Positions 12,001-24,550 are shown, counted from the first letter of the stretch. The stretch is DNA of 64,000 nt from Hymenochaete sp. R1 (GCA_019400425.1 JAFREE010000035.1:62001-126000), one strand, 5' to 3'. Notes: generated by a model not told the origin, from the sequence alone. Program-made: numbers and translations.

Positions 12001-15000
12001 CAACAGTGTTGGTGACATAATGTATCAAGTTTTCTCGGCTTTTTCAGAGCTTGTCAGGCTGTTCATTCGCTCAACACCCGAATTTGAACAATTACCATCG
12101 CTGAACAGTACCTTATACGTTATATCTCGCACCATTGGAGTTCGCCCGGAACTGGTTCTCTCGGAGAAATGTGTCAACATGATACCGTACTTGATTCTTT
12201 TCAAGTCTGTTTTGTCGTCGAGAGATAGATTGCCACCATCTGGCGACAATCTTCTCGAAATGGTTTCGTGCTCATGGAGCAAAATCATGTCATCCTCCAA
12301 GTTTTCGAAGGACTTGCGGGAATCGACACTAAAATCAACTCGTTCTATCGTCCGTGATCTTGTTGAAGATGTGGATTGCTGTCTTGGGTAGGTGCACACA
12401 CTGTGTCATCAGAAGCAATGTCTGATATAATTCGATCGATAGACCACGTGAGATCCTCAACGTTGTCCAAGAAGGTCATCTTTGCCCGTCTCACGAAACG
12501 CTCAAGGACTTGGTTCCAAGTCGTGCAGAACTCGATGCTATTTTAAGCACCCTTCCTACTAATCCTATCAGTTTCATACTCGCAGTCATGGACCCGTTGA
12601 CACCTCCGTCGTCCTTGTGGCCAGAGGAAGAGGATGACATACTTCACTCTTTTGATAGCTCAGGCTTGTCGAAGTACGCACGCATTGTTACGGCCCTGCT
12701 ATATATCACTATGGACAATAGGGACATCCTTAGATCGGAGCTCTGGCTGCTAAGACATTTCTTAGTGTTGTCTCAGGCCGTTTCCGAACGCTCTCTCGTT
12801 CCGCATGCAGAATCCGCTTTCTTCTCAAAGGATGTTTCTCCCGAGGTGTTACGGGAAATTACGAATTCGGTGAAGTCGTTGGAGTCTTTCGCTTTCATGG
12901 AGATCGGGGAAAGTTCTTGGCACGCTACTATCGTTCGGGCCTTAGCCAATAGTTCGTCAACGGCGATGAAGAACATCAAAACTATTTCAGACTTTGTGAT
13001 ATGCGTTATAACCCTAGCGGTGTCTTCAGACAGTATTCGAGACGCCAAAATTGTTCATCTTGTAATGCAACACATCTTGAAATATGCAACGACCTCCGAT
13101 GCTGAAAGATGGATGACTCTCGTAAAGCGTACTGAAAAGAACTGTGAGTCGAATTGAGTGCACCTCGAATGTCAACGTCTTGCTGATGACCCGCCAAAGC
13201 TATAAATACTTCCGTTGCTATCGCTCGAGCGATAAATGAGAGTGCTCTCGAGCCTCTTGGTCTTGACCGCCACCGCAATGAACTCGCAGCTGGTGCACTA
13301 GGAATAGGGGCGCAGAAAGCTAGCACGGATGGACTTAAACTTCTTTATCGTTTGGCTGCTGTGGCTCCTGATCCGGAGTCAGACGTCATTTTCATCCCTC
13401 AAACCCGTGCTATCAACTTTATAAAGGCTTGTCGAGGATGGATCACCTCTGATGAAGATATTGATGACGGTATAGATGGCGAGATGACGGTTGTGTTTCA
13501 GCACATTGCTCCCATACTTCAAGGCATAACCGGACTGCATTGGGATTTTATATTCGATGTGATAGAAAATAACTTAGAGGTAAGGGAAAGCTCGCAATTA
13601 GCTATTCCTTTCTTGATAAAGCTCCTTTAGACATATGCGTTTTCGGACGATAGTTCTTTACCCACTTTATCGCGCACATTCAAACTCATCACCATACTCC
13701 AAGATCTTACTAGTACGAACAAATCACTGCGCGCGGACTGGTCGGCGCGAGAACCATCAATACTTGCCCTTATGCGCGATATCGTACAGGCGTCGTCATG
13801 TACGTAGTCCAAAATCTCTCTACCCCCTCTCTTCCTTGTGATCGTTGACTTGTTCCCTTTAGCTTCTCATAGCGAAGAGTCTGTTCCGAGATCCATCTGC
13901 TGGGAATTAGCATTCCAAATCATTCAGAATCTTCCGTCGTCTTTAATTGATCAGGATACTTTGGCGAAGGTAGTCCCTCTATTTGGTATGGTAGCTTATC
14001 TTATGTATATTTCTTTTTGTAGATGGTCCATTTACTACTTGATCGTTCCTCTGAGGTCCAAAAGATGTCCTATTCTATGCTACAGCGTGCAGTTGAGAAA
14101 CGGACAGAGTATCTCGTGGTCGAGGCCGGCGTCGATACATCCGAGAATACGAAGTTTGAATTACCGTCAGCGCTGCTGCATGTTATTCAAAGCCATGTGA
14201 CGGGGAGCTTTGATGGCGACTCGGTGTGCTCTCTCTCCTGTTATTTATTTTATATATTCATTGATCATTGGATAGAACATGTTCGCTTACCTTCTTGGTT
14301 GGATGTTGGTCTTCGATCTGTTTGATGGAGCTGTATGTTTAATTGTCTCATCATCGGAATGTTACTAATAATGCTGCCATACAGTCTCTCCGAGTTAAGA
14401 TGGGATATGCTGCTCAACTCCGGGATAGGGATTTGATTGGATCTAATTTTATCCCCGTCGTTCTGGACACCTTAAGTATTCGAGGTGGAGGCATCAAAAC
14501 TTTTGCACTTGAACCATGGTCAATCGAGGAATACTTTGTAGAGTGTCAGTCATCACTATCGAATATTTTCTCCTACTACAAGTACTCAGCTAACAGATAC
14601 CAGATTATGACCAGGGTGACCCCCTCAGTACAAGGCTCTTCACCGCGCATTTGTTTTATCGCTCTTTGCTATACGTACCCTCTCTTGTCGCCGGCTGGTG
14701 GGGATCATGCAAGGATCGCCAACTTCTTGGCGCCGTAGCATCAGTGACGACGAAGCATTACTCACCAGTTCTGATATCCTCCGAACTACGACATGTAAAA
14801 GATCCTTTGGCGTCTACTGAGTTGTCCGGCGATAATTGGACCATCAAAGTTGCAAGCGGAGCAGGGGAAGTCACCGCATCATATTCCGTGGATGACCAGT
14901 TAATGGAAATATCTGTGCGACTACCGCAAGATTATCCCTTACATGGTGTGGAAGTGCGAGAAGTACAGAAATTGGGCGTGGAAGAAAAACGATGGCGTGG

Positions 15001-15419
15001 ATGGTTGTTGGCTGTGCAGCAAATAGTCACGTCGCAGGTGAGTACACAGTCTTGAGCTTGTAAGGCTTTTTCTTATCGGTTATAGAACGGGCGGATTGTC
15101 GACGGTTTGATCATGTTTAAGAAAAACGTGACCAGTCATTTCGAAAATCAAACGGAGTGTGCTATCTGCTACTCGTGCGTTCTCATCTCATTGCTTAAAT
15201 TCCGGTCTCCCTAGACTTCCTTCTATAGAATCATAAGTGTCTCGGAGTTGTCTCTCCCAAAGAAAAGGTGCAAAACCTGTAAGAACAAATTCCATTCCGG
15301 TTGTCTGTTCAAGGTGTGTTGGTTCATCGCTCGATCCTCGGTGTAAACTAATAGTACCTCAGTGGTTCAACACCAGCCACACATCCTCTTGTCCTTTATG
15401 CCGTTCGGACTTTATTTAG
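9036..15419 (+). CDS. LTN1: Listerin, ribosome quality-control E3 ubiquitin ligase
   Basis: A long multi-exon gene encoding roughly 1,800 aa. The N-terminus is Lys-rich (MAKKQKSSATAATRKKHARK), then DPLDSLGIAKQLPPELHVVLRRLGKKD and a long series of helical HEAT/ARM-type repeats. The block LLWTAIYYGPAPP with SVRKAAWNALRSLM near 10.2 kb is characteristic. The C-terminus has the RWD-like region (VSVRLPQDYPLHGVEVREV) and a RING finger: CAICYS, then CKTCKNKFHSGCLFKWF and CPLCRSDFI at the very end, with all zinc ligands present. Listerin binds stalled 60S subunits with nascent chains and ubiquitinates those chains for proteasomal decay in the cytosol. The ATG at 9036 is the first in frame and is followed by the expected basic N-terminus. 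Exon borders inside the repeat region are less certain than the ends. Identification rests on the RING type, its terminal position and overall architecture. Confidence 0.93.
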
Positions 15420-15941
15420 ATGTTGTGTCAAAATATCACCGTTCGTTGATGTACAAAAAGTAATCCTATTGTATCTCTAGCTAATCGAAGAGTGTGAAAG
15501 ATGACGGAAGGGAACCCTCCTTCATTTTTTTTCGCTTACATCAGAGCCCCAGGCCATATTACTGACTCCGGGTATTATTTTCACAATTCTTCGTAATGCA
15601 GAGTCAAGATCCCGGACCGTTTTTTCTTCACTGATTGATTATCTTTCATGTCACGTGTTGCGTGAGCCCAAACTACTTGATTGGGTAGTAAGTTTATAGC
15701 ACTTTCTGCGCGCCGCGCTCCTCCCTCACTTGTGATCTGTTGCAATCTGCGGCAGCCAATCGACAACTTCAAGACACACAAAACAACGCCGAAGTCAGTA
15801 AGTACGGTTCCTTCAATCTTGGTTGAATATACCTACTGGCAAAGGACTGCTATTGGAATGTTGGGTCGAATGCAGATGCGACTCTTTATTTGATTCATAA
15901 GTGAATATGGTTTGCTAACGACCTTTCTCTCGCGTCTCTAG
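15420..15941. promoter_or_regulatory. Upstream region and 5' UTR intron of eL20
   Basis: No gene is visible. A consensus donor GTAAGT at 15798 and an acceptor TCTCTAG ending at 15941, immediately before the ATG of the ribosomal gene, predict a 144-nt intron in the 5' leader. Upstream of it a pyrimidine-rich tract (about 15700-15760) resembles fungal ribosomal-protein promoters. Confidence 0.6.
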
Positions 15942-16511
15942 ATGGGTCTCAAGGAATACCAGGTCGTGGGTCGCCACCTCCCCACTGAGGCTACGCCCGC
16001 GCCAAAACTCTATCGCATGCGCATCTTTGCCATAAATGAAGTCGTCGCCAAGTCGCGTTTCTGGTATTTTCTCCGGAAGCTCAAGAAGGTGAAGAAGGCG
16101 AACGGTGAAATTGTTGGCGTAAATATCATCAGCGAGCGCCGCCCATTGCGCGTCAAGAACTTCGGTATCTGGTTGCGTTATGACTCGCGTTCGGGCACCC
16201 ATAACATGTACAAGGAGTTCCGAGAGTTGTCCCGTGCTGATGCGGTTCGAAGCTTGTACCAGGACATGGCTGCTCGGCACCGTGCACGCTTCCGTTCTAT
16301 CCATGTGCGTACTTTTGTCTCTGAAAAATACTCTTCCTAATCAATGCTCCGCTGTCTTCAGATTCTCCGTGTCGTCGAGATCGCAAAAGCCGACGATGTA
16401 CGCCGCCCATACATCAAGCAGCTCCTCACCCCCAAGCTGCGCTTCCCTCTTCCTCACCGCGTGCACAAGACGAAGTCAACATTCGCTGCTCACAGGCCGG
16501 CTACGTTCTAG
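15942..16511 (+). CDS. RPL20: 60S ribosomal protein eL20 (L18a/L20)
   Basis: Two coding exons (15942-16304 and 16362-16511) give a 170-aa protein, close to the usual 172-176 aa. Recognisable blocks run through its length: [69 protein letters not shown] and [11 protein letters not shown]. The 57-nt intron falls between RSIH and [12 protein letters not shown], and the join matches the family without a gap. The protein is a structural component of the large ribosomal subunit. The ATG directly follows a splice acceptor, so the start codon lies at the beginning of the second transcribed exon. It is convergent with CSN5, with 216 bp between the two stop codons. Confidence 0.97.
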
Positions 16512-16727
16512 TCTCCCGTTACATCTTATTGTTTGTGTGCATACTGTCTTCGAGGTTGATAATGGCACGGGAAAAATGCATACATTTGTATTACCTTACG
16601 TCTCTGTTTTGCTATGTCTATCCATGCATATGACTACACATGACGTCGAAGATATTCGCAAGGAGGAGCCCCAAGGGAGCGAAGAATCCGATAATAAGTG
16701 TGGATTGCTAATGGAACATAATCTTTC

Positions 16728-18371
16728 CTATGATACAGCCATGGGCGTGTCTGCTCTATCCGTTCCGTCCACCTGCTCCGGAACAGTAGTAGCAGTCGAC
16801 ATAGGTACGGGTTCTGATGCAGAGGGCTTATTTCGACTTCGAATTTGTGCCCGCCCCGTCATAGCCAAATCTACACCGGCAGCCTTTGATATGACGCTGT
16901 CTAGTCTAGCTGCACCACCTGTATCTGTCGGTTTCTCCCCAGTGTCCATGTCATCCACGTCCTTTATCCCGGGCCGAGACGAAAAGAGGATGTCTTTCAA
17001 CACCTGTGAAATAAGTCCGTGTTGGGCTTCCGCAGCAAGTCGTGCACTGTCCCTCGCGCTTTTCAAGAGTTGACTGTCATCCCTCTTTTTGTCGGGGGCT
17101 TGCTTTCCCTTGTTTTGAGGCGAAAGAGAGAGGGGGGGGGGGGGGCAGAAATGTAAGCTTCTTTCAAAGGACTATCGCACAAAGCGCTACCTACTTTTTC
17201 TTTCTTCGTCTCCTCTTCCTTCTTTAGCTTGGGTACTATAGCACGCGTTGCACCGACAGAGCCGTGAGCCTTTGTCAATTTTTGAGCGAGATCGCTAAGT
17301 TGACTCGCTGCGTACGCCCGATTCTGTAGGTTTCATGTGTGACACAATGACTTATTATGACGAGTGAAGTAGCTCACGGAAATCAATGGGCTGGTGCTGA
17401 GAGTGTTTACCCAGTATTTGTTCCACAGTGCGCCCAATAATTCATTATCTCTTTTTGAGGTGAAAACCTCCACGTTGAGTGAGTAATACTGATCAGCATG
17501 GACGCCGAAATCCTCGATTTTCTCGAGGGGGATTGACTGGTATTGAGAACTGCCGGCGCCAGGCGGTGTGTAACCTTCAGGGTAGCAGCGGAAGGCGCCT
17601 ATGTCTACTTTTCCCGCAGAAATAGTACGATTCGGGTCAATCTATGCCATGATATGTCACTTTGGACTAGGTGTAGAAGTCAAAAGTAAGTATGCTTACA
17701 ACAACAGCGACGAAAGGGTCCTGGTATTTTTGATTTGTTGATTGAGTGCTGACGTCTATCCCAGACAACCAACACCCATACCCGGGATGAGAATGGTACC
17801 ATCCCACAAGGTTCTCTTTCCGCTCTACCTACATACGTTAATCAGTATCATTGAGCAGGTGCACGTCCAATCTGAGTCCACCTTTTCGCTGGCGCTTTTG
17901 TAGGCAACCATGTACTCATTTGCTGCTTCGGCAGCGTTGACTCGCGTCTCGGTTCCTTGCACCGGAAGGGCGAAAGAGTCCACGATAACAAGGGCGTCTC
18001 CCATCACTTTTCCGTGCATAAGCCCCATGATTTCCCAAGGAACGCCCGAGCGTGCATGGATGACCTAGAAACGCGCATACATAACAGGCCTAGACGTATC
18101 AGCGATCTTACAACTACGCACCATCTTTATCAAAGCAACTGCAGAGACCTTGCATGTCTTGAAGTAATGGGGACTAGCATGATCAGCAACTTGAGCCCAT
18201 AGTTAAGATGATAAGAGCATTAACGCACTCATTCTTCCAGGGCTGTTCATTATTTATCCTCCGATCCTCCCCAGCATCGTAGCGAAAGATGTCATCTTGT
18301 GGCGAGATGTCTTTGAAATTATTTTCGAGCGCAAACGTCTTCAGAGCCGTGTCGGACGATGCGGCAGCCAT
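16728..18371 (-). CDS. CSN5: COP9 signalosome subunit 5, deneddylase
   Basis: The catalytic JAB1/MPN+ subunit of the COP9 signalosome, which removes NEDD8 from cullins. Starting at 18371 it reads [18 protein letters not shown], then DDIFRYD and [36 protein letters not shown] carries the conserved Glu. The JAMM zinc motif [14 protein letters not shown] is intact, with both His and the Asp, near 17.77 kb. Downstream [18 protein letters not shown] and the C-terminal helical part ([25 protein letters not shown]) fit the family. There are at least six introns; the last one contains an uninterrupted run of 14 G on the + strand (C in the transcript). The C-terminal tail after DILF is acidic and low-complexity, as is common. 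The gene shares a 285-bp divergent upstream region with the dehydrogenase gene. Confidence 0.95.
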
Positions 18372-18656
18372 TTCAATGGCCCTGGGATTGAAGTTGGATG
18401 GCTCACAGCGATTAAGGTGAATAGCTGGGTGTAAAGAGCATTTGAGCCGCAAGTACGCCGCGCGTACGACAACTAACTTACCAAGTAAAGCTTGTACGCG
18501 GTGGCAGTGCTGACGCCGGAGAAGCGGCCCGCATTATCCATCACTTTCCCGCCTCGACCTCGGACATGCTCTTTGGCTCCTGCATTCATGCCCCACCTGT
18601 CGACTGAAACAGCACAATCCAGACTGAAATCAGTTTCTCGACACTTAGTCCCATCG
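18372..18656. promoter_or_regulatory. Divergent promoter of CSN5 and the dehydrogenase
   Basis: Only 285 bp separate the two predicted start codons on opposite strands, so both promoters and 5' leaders must sit here. A + strand frame runs through it into the dehydrogenase (upstream ATG at 18492) but looks non-coding. I found no specific binding motif. Confidence 0.5.
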
Positions 18657-20144
18657 ATGAGAAAAATTGTCGTAACAAGGGATCTAGGGCCCGACGCTAT
18701 GGGTATTTTGCGCGAGGCGTCAGATGTCGAGGTTGAGAACAAAAATGGTACATTCTTTCACTGAGTGAAGACTGACTTACTTGACAGCTCGTTGTATGGC
18801 CTGAAGATCGAGCATGCGATCGTGAATGGCTCCTTGAGAATATCAAAGGGGCGAATGGAGTAGCTTTGACTCTCAGTCCCAAAGTATGCATTTATTTAAT
18901 CAAGCGAGTTCCTCAAAGACCTAACCAGGTCAACCTCAGATAGACGAAGAAATAATTCACCAAGGTGCCCCACATCTCTTTTAAAGGAGATCCAACGACG
19001 ATTTATGCATGAAAATCTGCGTTAGCTGGACCGTCTTTGAAAGTAGTGTCAACTATGTCAGTTGGTTATGGTAAGTTAACGAGCAGGAAGTTGTTCCCTT
19101 CTCGGATTTGCTTACCACCTTCATCAGAGCATGTACCTCTATCTACGTTAGCAACGAAGAGCATTCGTCTGGGTTACACTCCAGACGTCCTTACTGATGC
19201 AGGTGCGGATATCGGTTTCTTGCTCATCTGCATTTTTATTTTAATGCATCTTTCTTGCAGTTGCTGATATATCCATAATGTTGGCCTTGATGGTTACTCG
19301 AAATGTAAAGAGTATAACTTCAATAGTCGAGAATGGTGAAGTAGGTGTTTCCTTTTAACTGGCTTGTTTCTATCTAATTTGTCGTGTCAGTGGCTAAACA
19401 ATCCCTGGTCACCTTTCTCTTTCTGCGGACCGCAGATAAGCCGTGGTTTGATCCCCGAGATCATCAACCATTCGCTTTCAAACACTTCATCGCAAGAAAG
19501 TAGCACAGTAGTGGGGCTCCTCGGCTTTGGGCGTATAGCGCAAGCTATTTTGCAGCGCCTAATTGCATTTGGTGTACGAAAGTTTATTTACACAGGCAAT
19601 CCCTCATCTCCCATCGATCTATCTAAAGATGCCGAACTCGCACAGCGCTACGGTTTGCCTCCTGGATCCATCTCCGGTGTTTCACTGGAAGTTCTTGCCG
19701 AGAAATCTGATGTCGTATTCGTCCTCGCTCCAGCCGGACCGTCTACTTATCACATAATTTCCCATGAATTCCTATCGAGAATGAAACGCACAGCAGTTCT
19801 CGTAAACGTGAGTCGCGGAACGCTCGTGGATAGTGATGCCCTAGCGCAAGCATTGAAGGATGGTCGCTTATGGGCCGCAGGACTTGATGTTGTGGAGGGT
19901 GAGCCTATGATTGCAAATGATCATCCGCTAATCAAAGAGCCACGATGTGTGATTCTACCTCACGTTGGAAGTGCAACGTTTGAGACTAGGAAGGCCATGG
20001 CAGGTAATTCATATTTTTTATGGGTTCGAAACTTGTTCGAGCTGACGAGTGCTTTGCGTTGAAGTCTTGGCAGCGCGAAATGTCTTAGCAGGCGTTCGTG
20101 GGGAGATTATGCCAGTAGAACTCGACTTACAAGGTCATAAATAG
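18657..20144 (+). CDS. D-2-hydroxyacid dehydrogenase, glyoxylate/hydroxypyruvate reductase type
   Basis: A cytosolic-type NAD(P)H-dependent reductase of the D-isomer-specific 2-hydroxyacid dehydrogenase family. It starts MRKIVVTRDLGPDAMGILRE. The substrate-domain block GPSLKVVSTMSVGY is followed by LGYTPDVLTDAVADI and LALMVTRN, assembled from short exons. The Rossmann fold shows VGLLGFGRIAQAILQRL. The catalytic Arg lies in NVSRGTLVDSDAL, the Glu follows GLDVVEGEP, and the His is in ILPHVGSATFETR. The HxGSAT ending and this spacing resemble the GRHPR branch more than formate or phosphoglycerate dehydrogenases. It ends VELDLQGHK. Substrate preference cannot be fixed from sequence; glyoxylate or hydroxypyruvate is the family expectation. 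Its stop lies only 59 bp from that of the convergent neighbour. Confidence 0.88.
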
Positions 20145-20203
20145 AAAGAAGACTGTGTATTAGTATAGAAGGATCAGGTAATACATCAGTGTTCTTACTG
20201 TCC

Positions 20204-21627
20204 TTAGAACTGAAGAGAAGTAGTGACACTGGAATTGGCCGGAGTACGCAGAACATTTTTGCTACACAAATTCCAACCGAAAATAGTCTCCGCCTCACGC
20301 CAGTCAACAAGGGCGCGTTGTGCATCCTCCGTGCTGACAAAACCAGAAAATTTTCCCTCGCAAGCTTCACGATGGGCTTTGAACAATCTACGGGCAGTCC
20401 CAAAGTCCTTTAGCTGCCCATGGGCGCGCCAGACGGATTCGGGGACACGATAGAGGAAGTCAATGATCCGTTTCATGAACGACCCCTCGGTATCATACTC
20501 TATCAACAAGTCCATAGAAACGTTGGTGAGGGAAGTCTATGATTTCCAAGAATTTCTTACCTTTCCCGAGCTTTTCGAAAAATGTGCCTGTCACCTTGCA
20601 CGACAGTGAACTCGCTCCAAGTGCAGCGCTCGCGATCGATCCAAGCGGAAAGAAGATATTCGAAGCAAAACCCACTGATTCAAGCGTCATTGACGCCGCC
20701 TCAAATGCTTTGCTTACCAAACCCCAAAGCTTCTTCCTTTCCGCATATTTCAGCTTCTTGTCGTAGAGAGCTTCGGTTAACACGCGGACGTGAGTTTGTA
20801 TCCTCCCCACGAGCCGCTTGATCGTCCCAGATTTGCGCTTGATCTCGGCTTCAAGGCCAGTGAAGTCGGTGTCTTGTGTTGAAAATAGTGTGCCTCCACT
20901 ATCGGAACGAGCTATCGTGTGGAGGCGTTTGACCATAGTATGTGCAACCTCCCCATATGTTCTAATCATCGCACGAGCCATGGCCTTCAACTCGCCGGAC
21001 ACTTCCGCTAAACCGCGTACAATGTGAACAATTCGATTCCCTTCCTTATCTCTATGTCCAGTATACCTGTCAAAAAAAAAGTAAAAATCTGCTTTGATGA
21101 CATCACGCACGCTCATATACCACTCACTTGGAAAGCTCAATATGCCATTTTGAAAAGACTTGATTTGCCTCAAGCATTTGTGCAACTGCCCGCATCAAAC
21201 GTTTGCAGTCTTCAGGATGAACAATAAGTTTTGTCAAAGGGATGGATGGTCGATCGGATCTTGACGAGCGCTCTGGAGGTGACATTGTATGGTTAGGGGC
21301 CAATCTCCAAGCCTCGGATGGTCTGTTATATGATGGTTGACGATATGCGCTTGGGTCGAAATGAGTTGAAAAGTGGCGATTTCCGATAGCAGAGCGCTCG
21401 ACATTAGACTCATTCGACATCACAGCTCGTTGCAGGGAGCGAGGCAAAGGTCCCCCTACGACGAAACGCGTCTGGGCTAGAGCAACGATAAGTAACGCAA
21501 GAGTAAGATTTTCCGTAGAGAAGACTTACTGGCGTAGGGAGAAGTATTACCTTGCAGTCCGAGTGTTGTGAAGGGTTGAGGATAAGGCGAAAGATACTGA
21601 ACTAGGGGATAATATTGGGAAATCATT
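20204..21627 (-). CDS. Hypothetical helical protein
   Basis: Unrecognised. The spliced model begins MISQYYPLVQYLSPYPQPF at 21627. It continues across GTAAGT/CTCTAG to TQTRFVVGGPLPR, then through a Ser/Pro-rich segment to LTKLIVHPEDCKRLMRAVAQMLEANQ. A second splice joins WHIELSK to RYTGHRDKEGNRIVHIVRGLAEVSGELKAM, and a third leads to TSLTNVSMDLLIEYD. From about residue 110 on the protein looks mostly helical. It has one small-residue-rich hydrophobic stretch (NIFFPLGSIASAALGASS) that is too polar at its edges to call a membrane span with confidence. The arrangement (Tyr/Pro-rich N-terminus, then a helical domain) is common among uncharacterised Agaricomycete proteins. No catalytic motif was seen and no function is proposed. 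Confidence 0.65.
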
Positions 21628-22285
21628 CTCTGACGAAGTTGAGATGAGGAGGTTAGTCTGTCTGCGGAAAGAAAAGATCAAAGGGCGAAAAGGGCGAGAA
21701 CAGATATTTTAGGTGGGAGAGTTTGTTTTAAAAAACTGGGCACAAAACGAGTTCGGTCCTATTCTCGTGGAGTCCATCTTGCATATAGGTCGTTCCCAAC
21801 CAGATCATCCGTTCAATTTATCCATAGCTGATTATTGGTCCTTGCAACTCAATTGCACCCTATTTAGCTTCATGCAGTGATGCTCGGCAAAACGCGCGAA
21901 TGAGCGTCTAATCGTCTGAGAGTCGAGATTGTATCTCTTATGATCGTCAATTACTAAATACCTTTTAAATTGTTGAGTCTTCTGACGAACACGGGCATCT
22001 TCCAAACATGATGAAAAGGACATATGAAATCAACTGTGCCCTCTTTTGCTCCAATATCGATCCCGCATAAGTTTCACAGCCATGTCTCTGCGTAAAATAG
22101 TTCAAGGACATAGTAAGCGCTCGTTGTTTCGGTGTCTTCGGAATTGGCGTCGTTTCTAGAAAACTACCCAAAGATAGCAATGCATATAACGCACTCGCTG
22201 CCTTCCCTCTACCGTCGGGCATGTCCATATATGCGCATGTCCAAGAAAGGGCACAGATATAAATGGACTGGGCTTCACTCAGTGA
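21628..22285. other. Intergenic, no gene seen
   Basis: This contains the upstream region of the - strand hypothetical gene and the 3' end of the F-box gene. Short frames on both strands are not supported. No repeats or RNA genes were noticed. Confidence 0.5.
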
Positions 22286-24550
22286 TTAAGGATACATCGA
22301 GAAAACGGTTATTCGCTCCGCAAATTCGTGTAAGCCATCATGCGTGTCACTCTGGACGGCGACCTGTGTAAGCATATGTCCATCATAAACGTAACGGAGA
22401 ACGTACCGCTATGCCGATGATACGGTCCTCGTCCACCATGACAGTTTCAAATACGTCATCGTCGCACGCGGTGCTGTATTGTACGCAAGGCAGACGACCA
22501 AGCATCGGTGGCTCCTCGAGACAATGATACTGAGACGGCAAGTCTGGATAACCTTGTATCAAAACTTCGACTTTTTTGAAAGGCTTCGGTCGTATGTTGA
22601 AAGCGCGATGCCAGTCGGGTGTGAACAACGAGTCGCTGCTAGACGAGGTGGTTGAGTGAACCGATTGCTCGGCTAAATCGTCGCTATCATCGCCTTCGCC
22701 ATCCATATCCACCCCCTCTTCGTCGGAACCATGCCATTCTTCGGTTATAGAATTTTCATCAGAGAGAGATGAAATTTGATGGGCTGTCTCTTGAGTGCCC
22801 GTAAACTCTTCAATTGGCAAGCCATCAAGGGTTGTTTCCACGGTTTGAAGTCCTGTTCCAGCATAGTCGATAGTTGACGAAGCATTGGTGGATACTGTCT
22901 GAGCATCAGTAGACTCGCTTTCCGAGAACTGCTCTTTCTTTATTCTCTGCCGCCGGACTGAGTAGGGATTGAAATCACGAACGACGAGGAAAGGAGCGCC
23001 CAATGCATTATCTCTGGTTACAAACACCTGCCGCTGTCCGGCCGAGTTTGTGACCCAACCATCGTCCTCAACGACAATTCGCAAGCGAGTATGGACTGGT
23101 CCCCATTCTATCCAAGGCACTCCTGGCAGATCCGAATGCCCCCTGTCGTCGGCAGGAAACGGCTGTGATAATGCTCCCTTCAGTGCAAGCTTCGCTAGAG
23201 CTGAGCGGTGAACAACAACGTTTATCGTCTCTGCATTACCCCTACTCTCAGAGACGGCGTCAAGGGATATTGTTATTATTGCTTCACTCGGGTCTGCCAG
23301 TAAAGAGTATCTAGAAGATCCTCCAGTCATCGATTTCATCGTGGATTCCTTGCGAGAATGTCCCGATGAAAACGGATCGTGCATCGACTGCATCGGATTT
23401 GGGTCGCCTCGACATTCCATTCCCTGTATTATGTAAGAATCATTGAGGGGATGAAAATTAAGACGCTGTATCAGTTTTAGGTTCTCGAGAGTGTCATTAT
23501 CGTTGATGTGAAATATATCGAGGGCGTTCCGACAGGCGTTGGGTAGCATGAAGACGGAGGGGGTAATGAACGCTATAGCACTATATTGCTCTTGCCTGTA
23601 CTGATCATGCTAAGAATGTGTTAGGATAGGAGCATGAGGATCTAACGGAGCCACAAACCGCAATTATCTTTCCTGTTCTCCAATTGAAGACATACAGGTC
23701 ATCTGATTGATCATCCTCCGCTGGATAGCAACTCAAAAGGAGCACAAGCCAATCTCCGGAGATTTCAATTGATGGCCATGGTCGTCGATCTGGAGCCCAC
23801 GGTCTTCTTGCAAGTTCTAGAAAGGGAAGCTTTGCTAAAGGGTGTTCTTGCTGCGTTGTAAAAGAAAGAAGACGGAGATGAACTGCCTGAAATCTTTTTT
23901 TTTGTAAGGAAACAATTTTCAATGTTAGCATGCTTAGCTTGACGGAGATTGACATGGTCAATGTTTACGCACTCTGAGTTCCCACCGTTGCTATAGTTTC
24001 TGTATGTGACAAGTGCTATCAAGTCGTTTTCGTGGAGGGAGAGGCCGAAATCGGCAATGTAACCTTTGAAGTCGAACTTGTCCCATTGGCATGACCTCGA
24101 CTGAATCTCGCCTGTGCTCTCTGAGTATTCCGAAGATATCGTTTTGAGGTCCAAGAAGTGAAGGCCCGCATTTTCCTCGCGGACACCGTAAACGAAGAAC
24201 CCCGACGAAAGGTCGTACACGCCGATGGACATTCTGGCAGGAAATTCGGCACTCGATGCATTTCGAAGTAGCTTGAGATCTCGCCAGTTCACCTCACGCT
24301 CTCTCAGATACTCTAGACGAGCTTTTATGGAGCCGCCGTCGTCAGATTTACCTGATCTTGAAACGTTGGACCGAGAATGGGTATCCATGCATCCCGCTGC
24401 AGTGAGCTCTACGATGTACTGCAGTTGGCTAGAGCCCTTGTAGAAGTTATGTGCTCGGGTGTTCACCTCTATGAATCGTAGAATATCCCCCGCCTCGAGG
24501 AAGGAAAGGACACGGAGCAGGACTTCTTCTGGTAGCTGCCAGAAATGCAT
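22286..24550 (-). CDS. F-box protein with beta-rich C-terminal region
   Basis: The N-terminus (MHFWQLPEEVLLRVLSFLEAGDILRFIEV) is a typical F-box: Leu-Pro-x-Glu, then the hydrophobic helix pattern. It would dock the protein to SKP1 in an SCF ubiquitin ligase. The rest, about 600 residues over several exons, has repeated beta-strand-like blocks (DWLVLLLSCYPAEDDQSDDLYVFNW, IIVFNIN-type segments) suggestive of a propeller-like fold as in many basidiomycete F-box proteins. An acidic, Ser-rich insert sits around DEEGVDMDGEGDDSDD. The last exon, reached by a GTACGT donor, ends ERITVFSMYP at 22286. An ATG at 24601 in the same frame is possible, but the model starts at the one next to the F-box. The substrate is unknown. 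It diverges from eIF3g over 244 bp. Confidence 0.8.

Noticed and set aside
16180..17073. 297-codon + strand frame across RPL20 and CSN5
   Set aside because: Runs out of frame through the eL20 exon and antisense through CSN5, whose identities are secure.
18492..18656. Upstream in-frame ATG of the hydroxyacid dehydrogenase
   Set aside because: The added 55 residues are not family-like and MRKIVVTRDLGP is a typical start for this enzyme group; the region is better explained as a divergent promoter.
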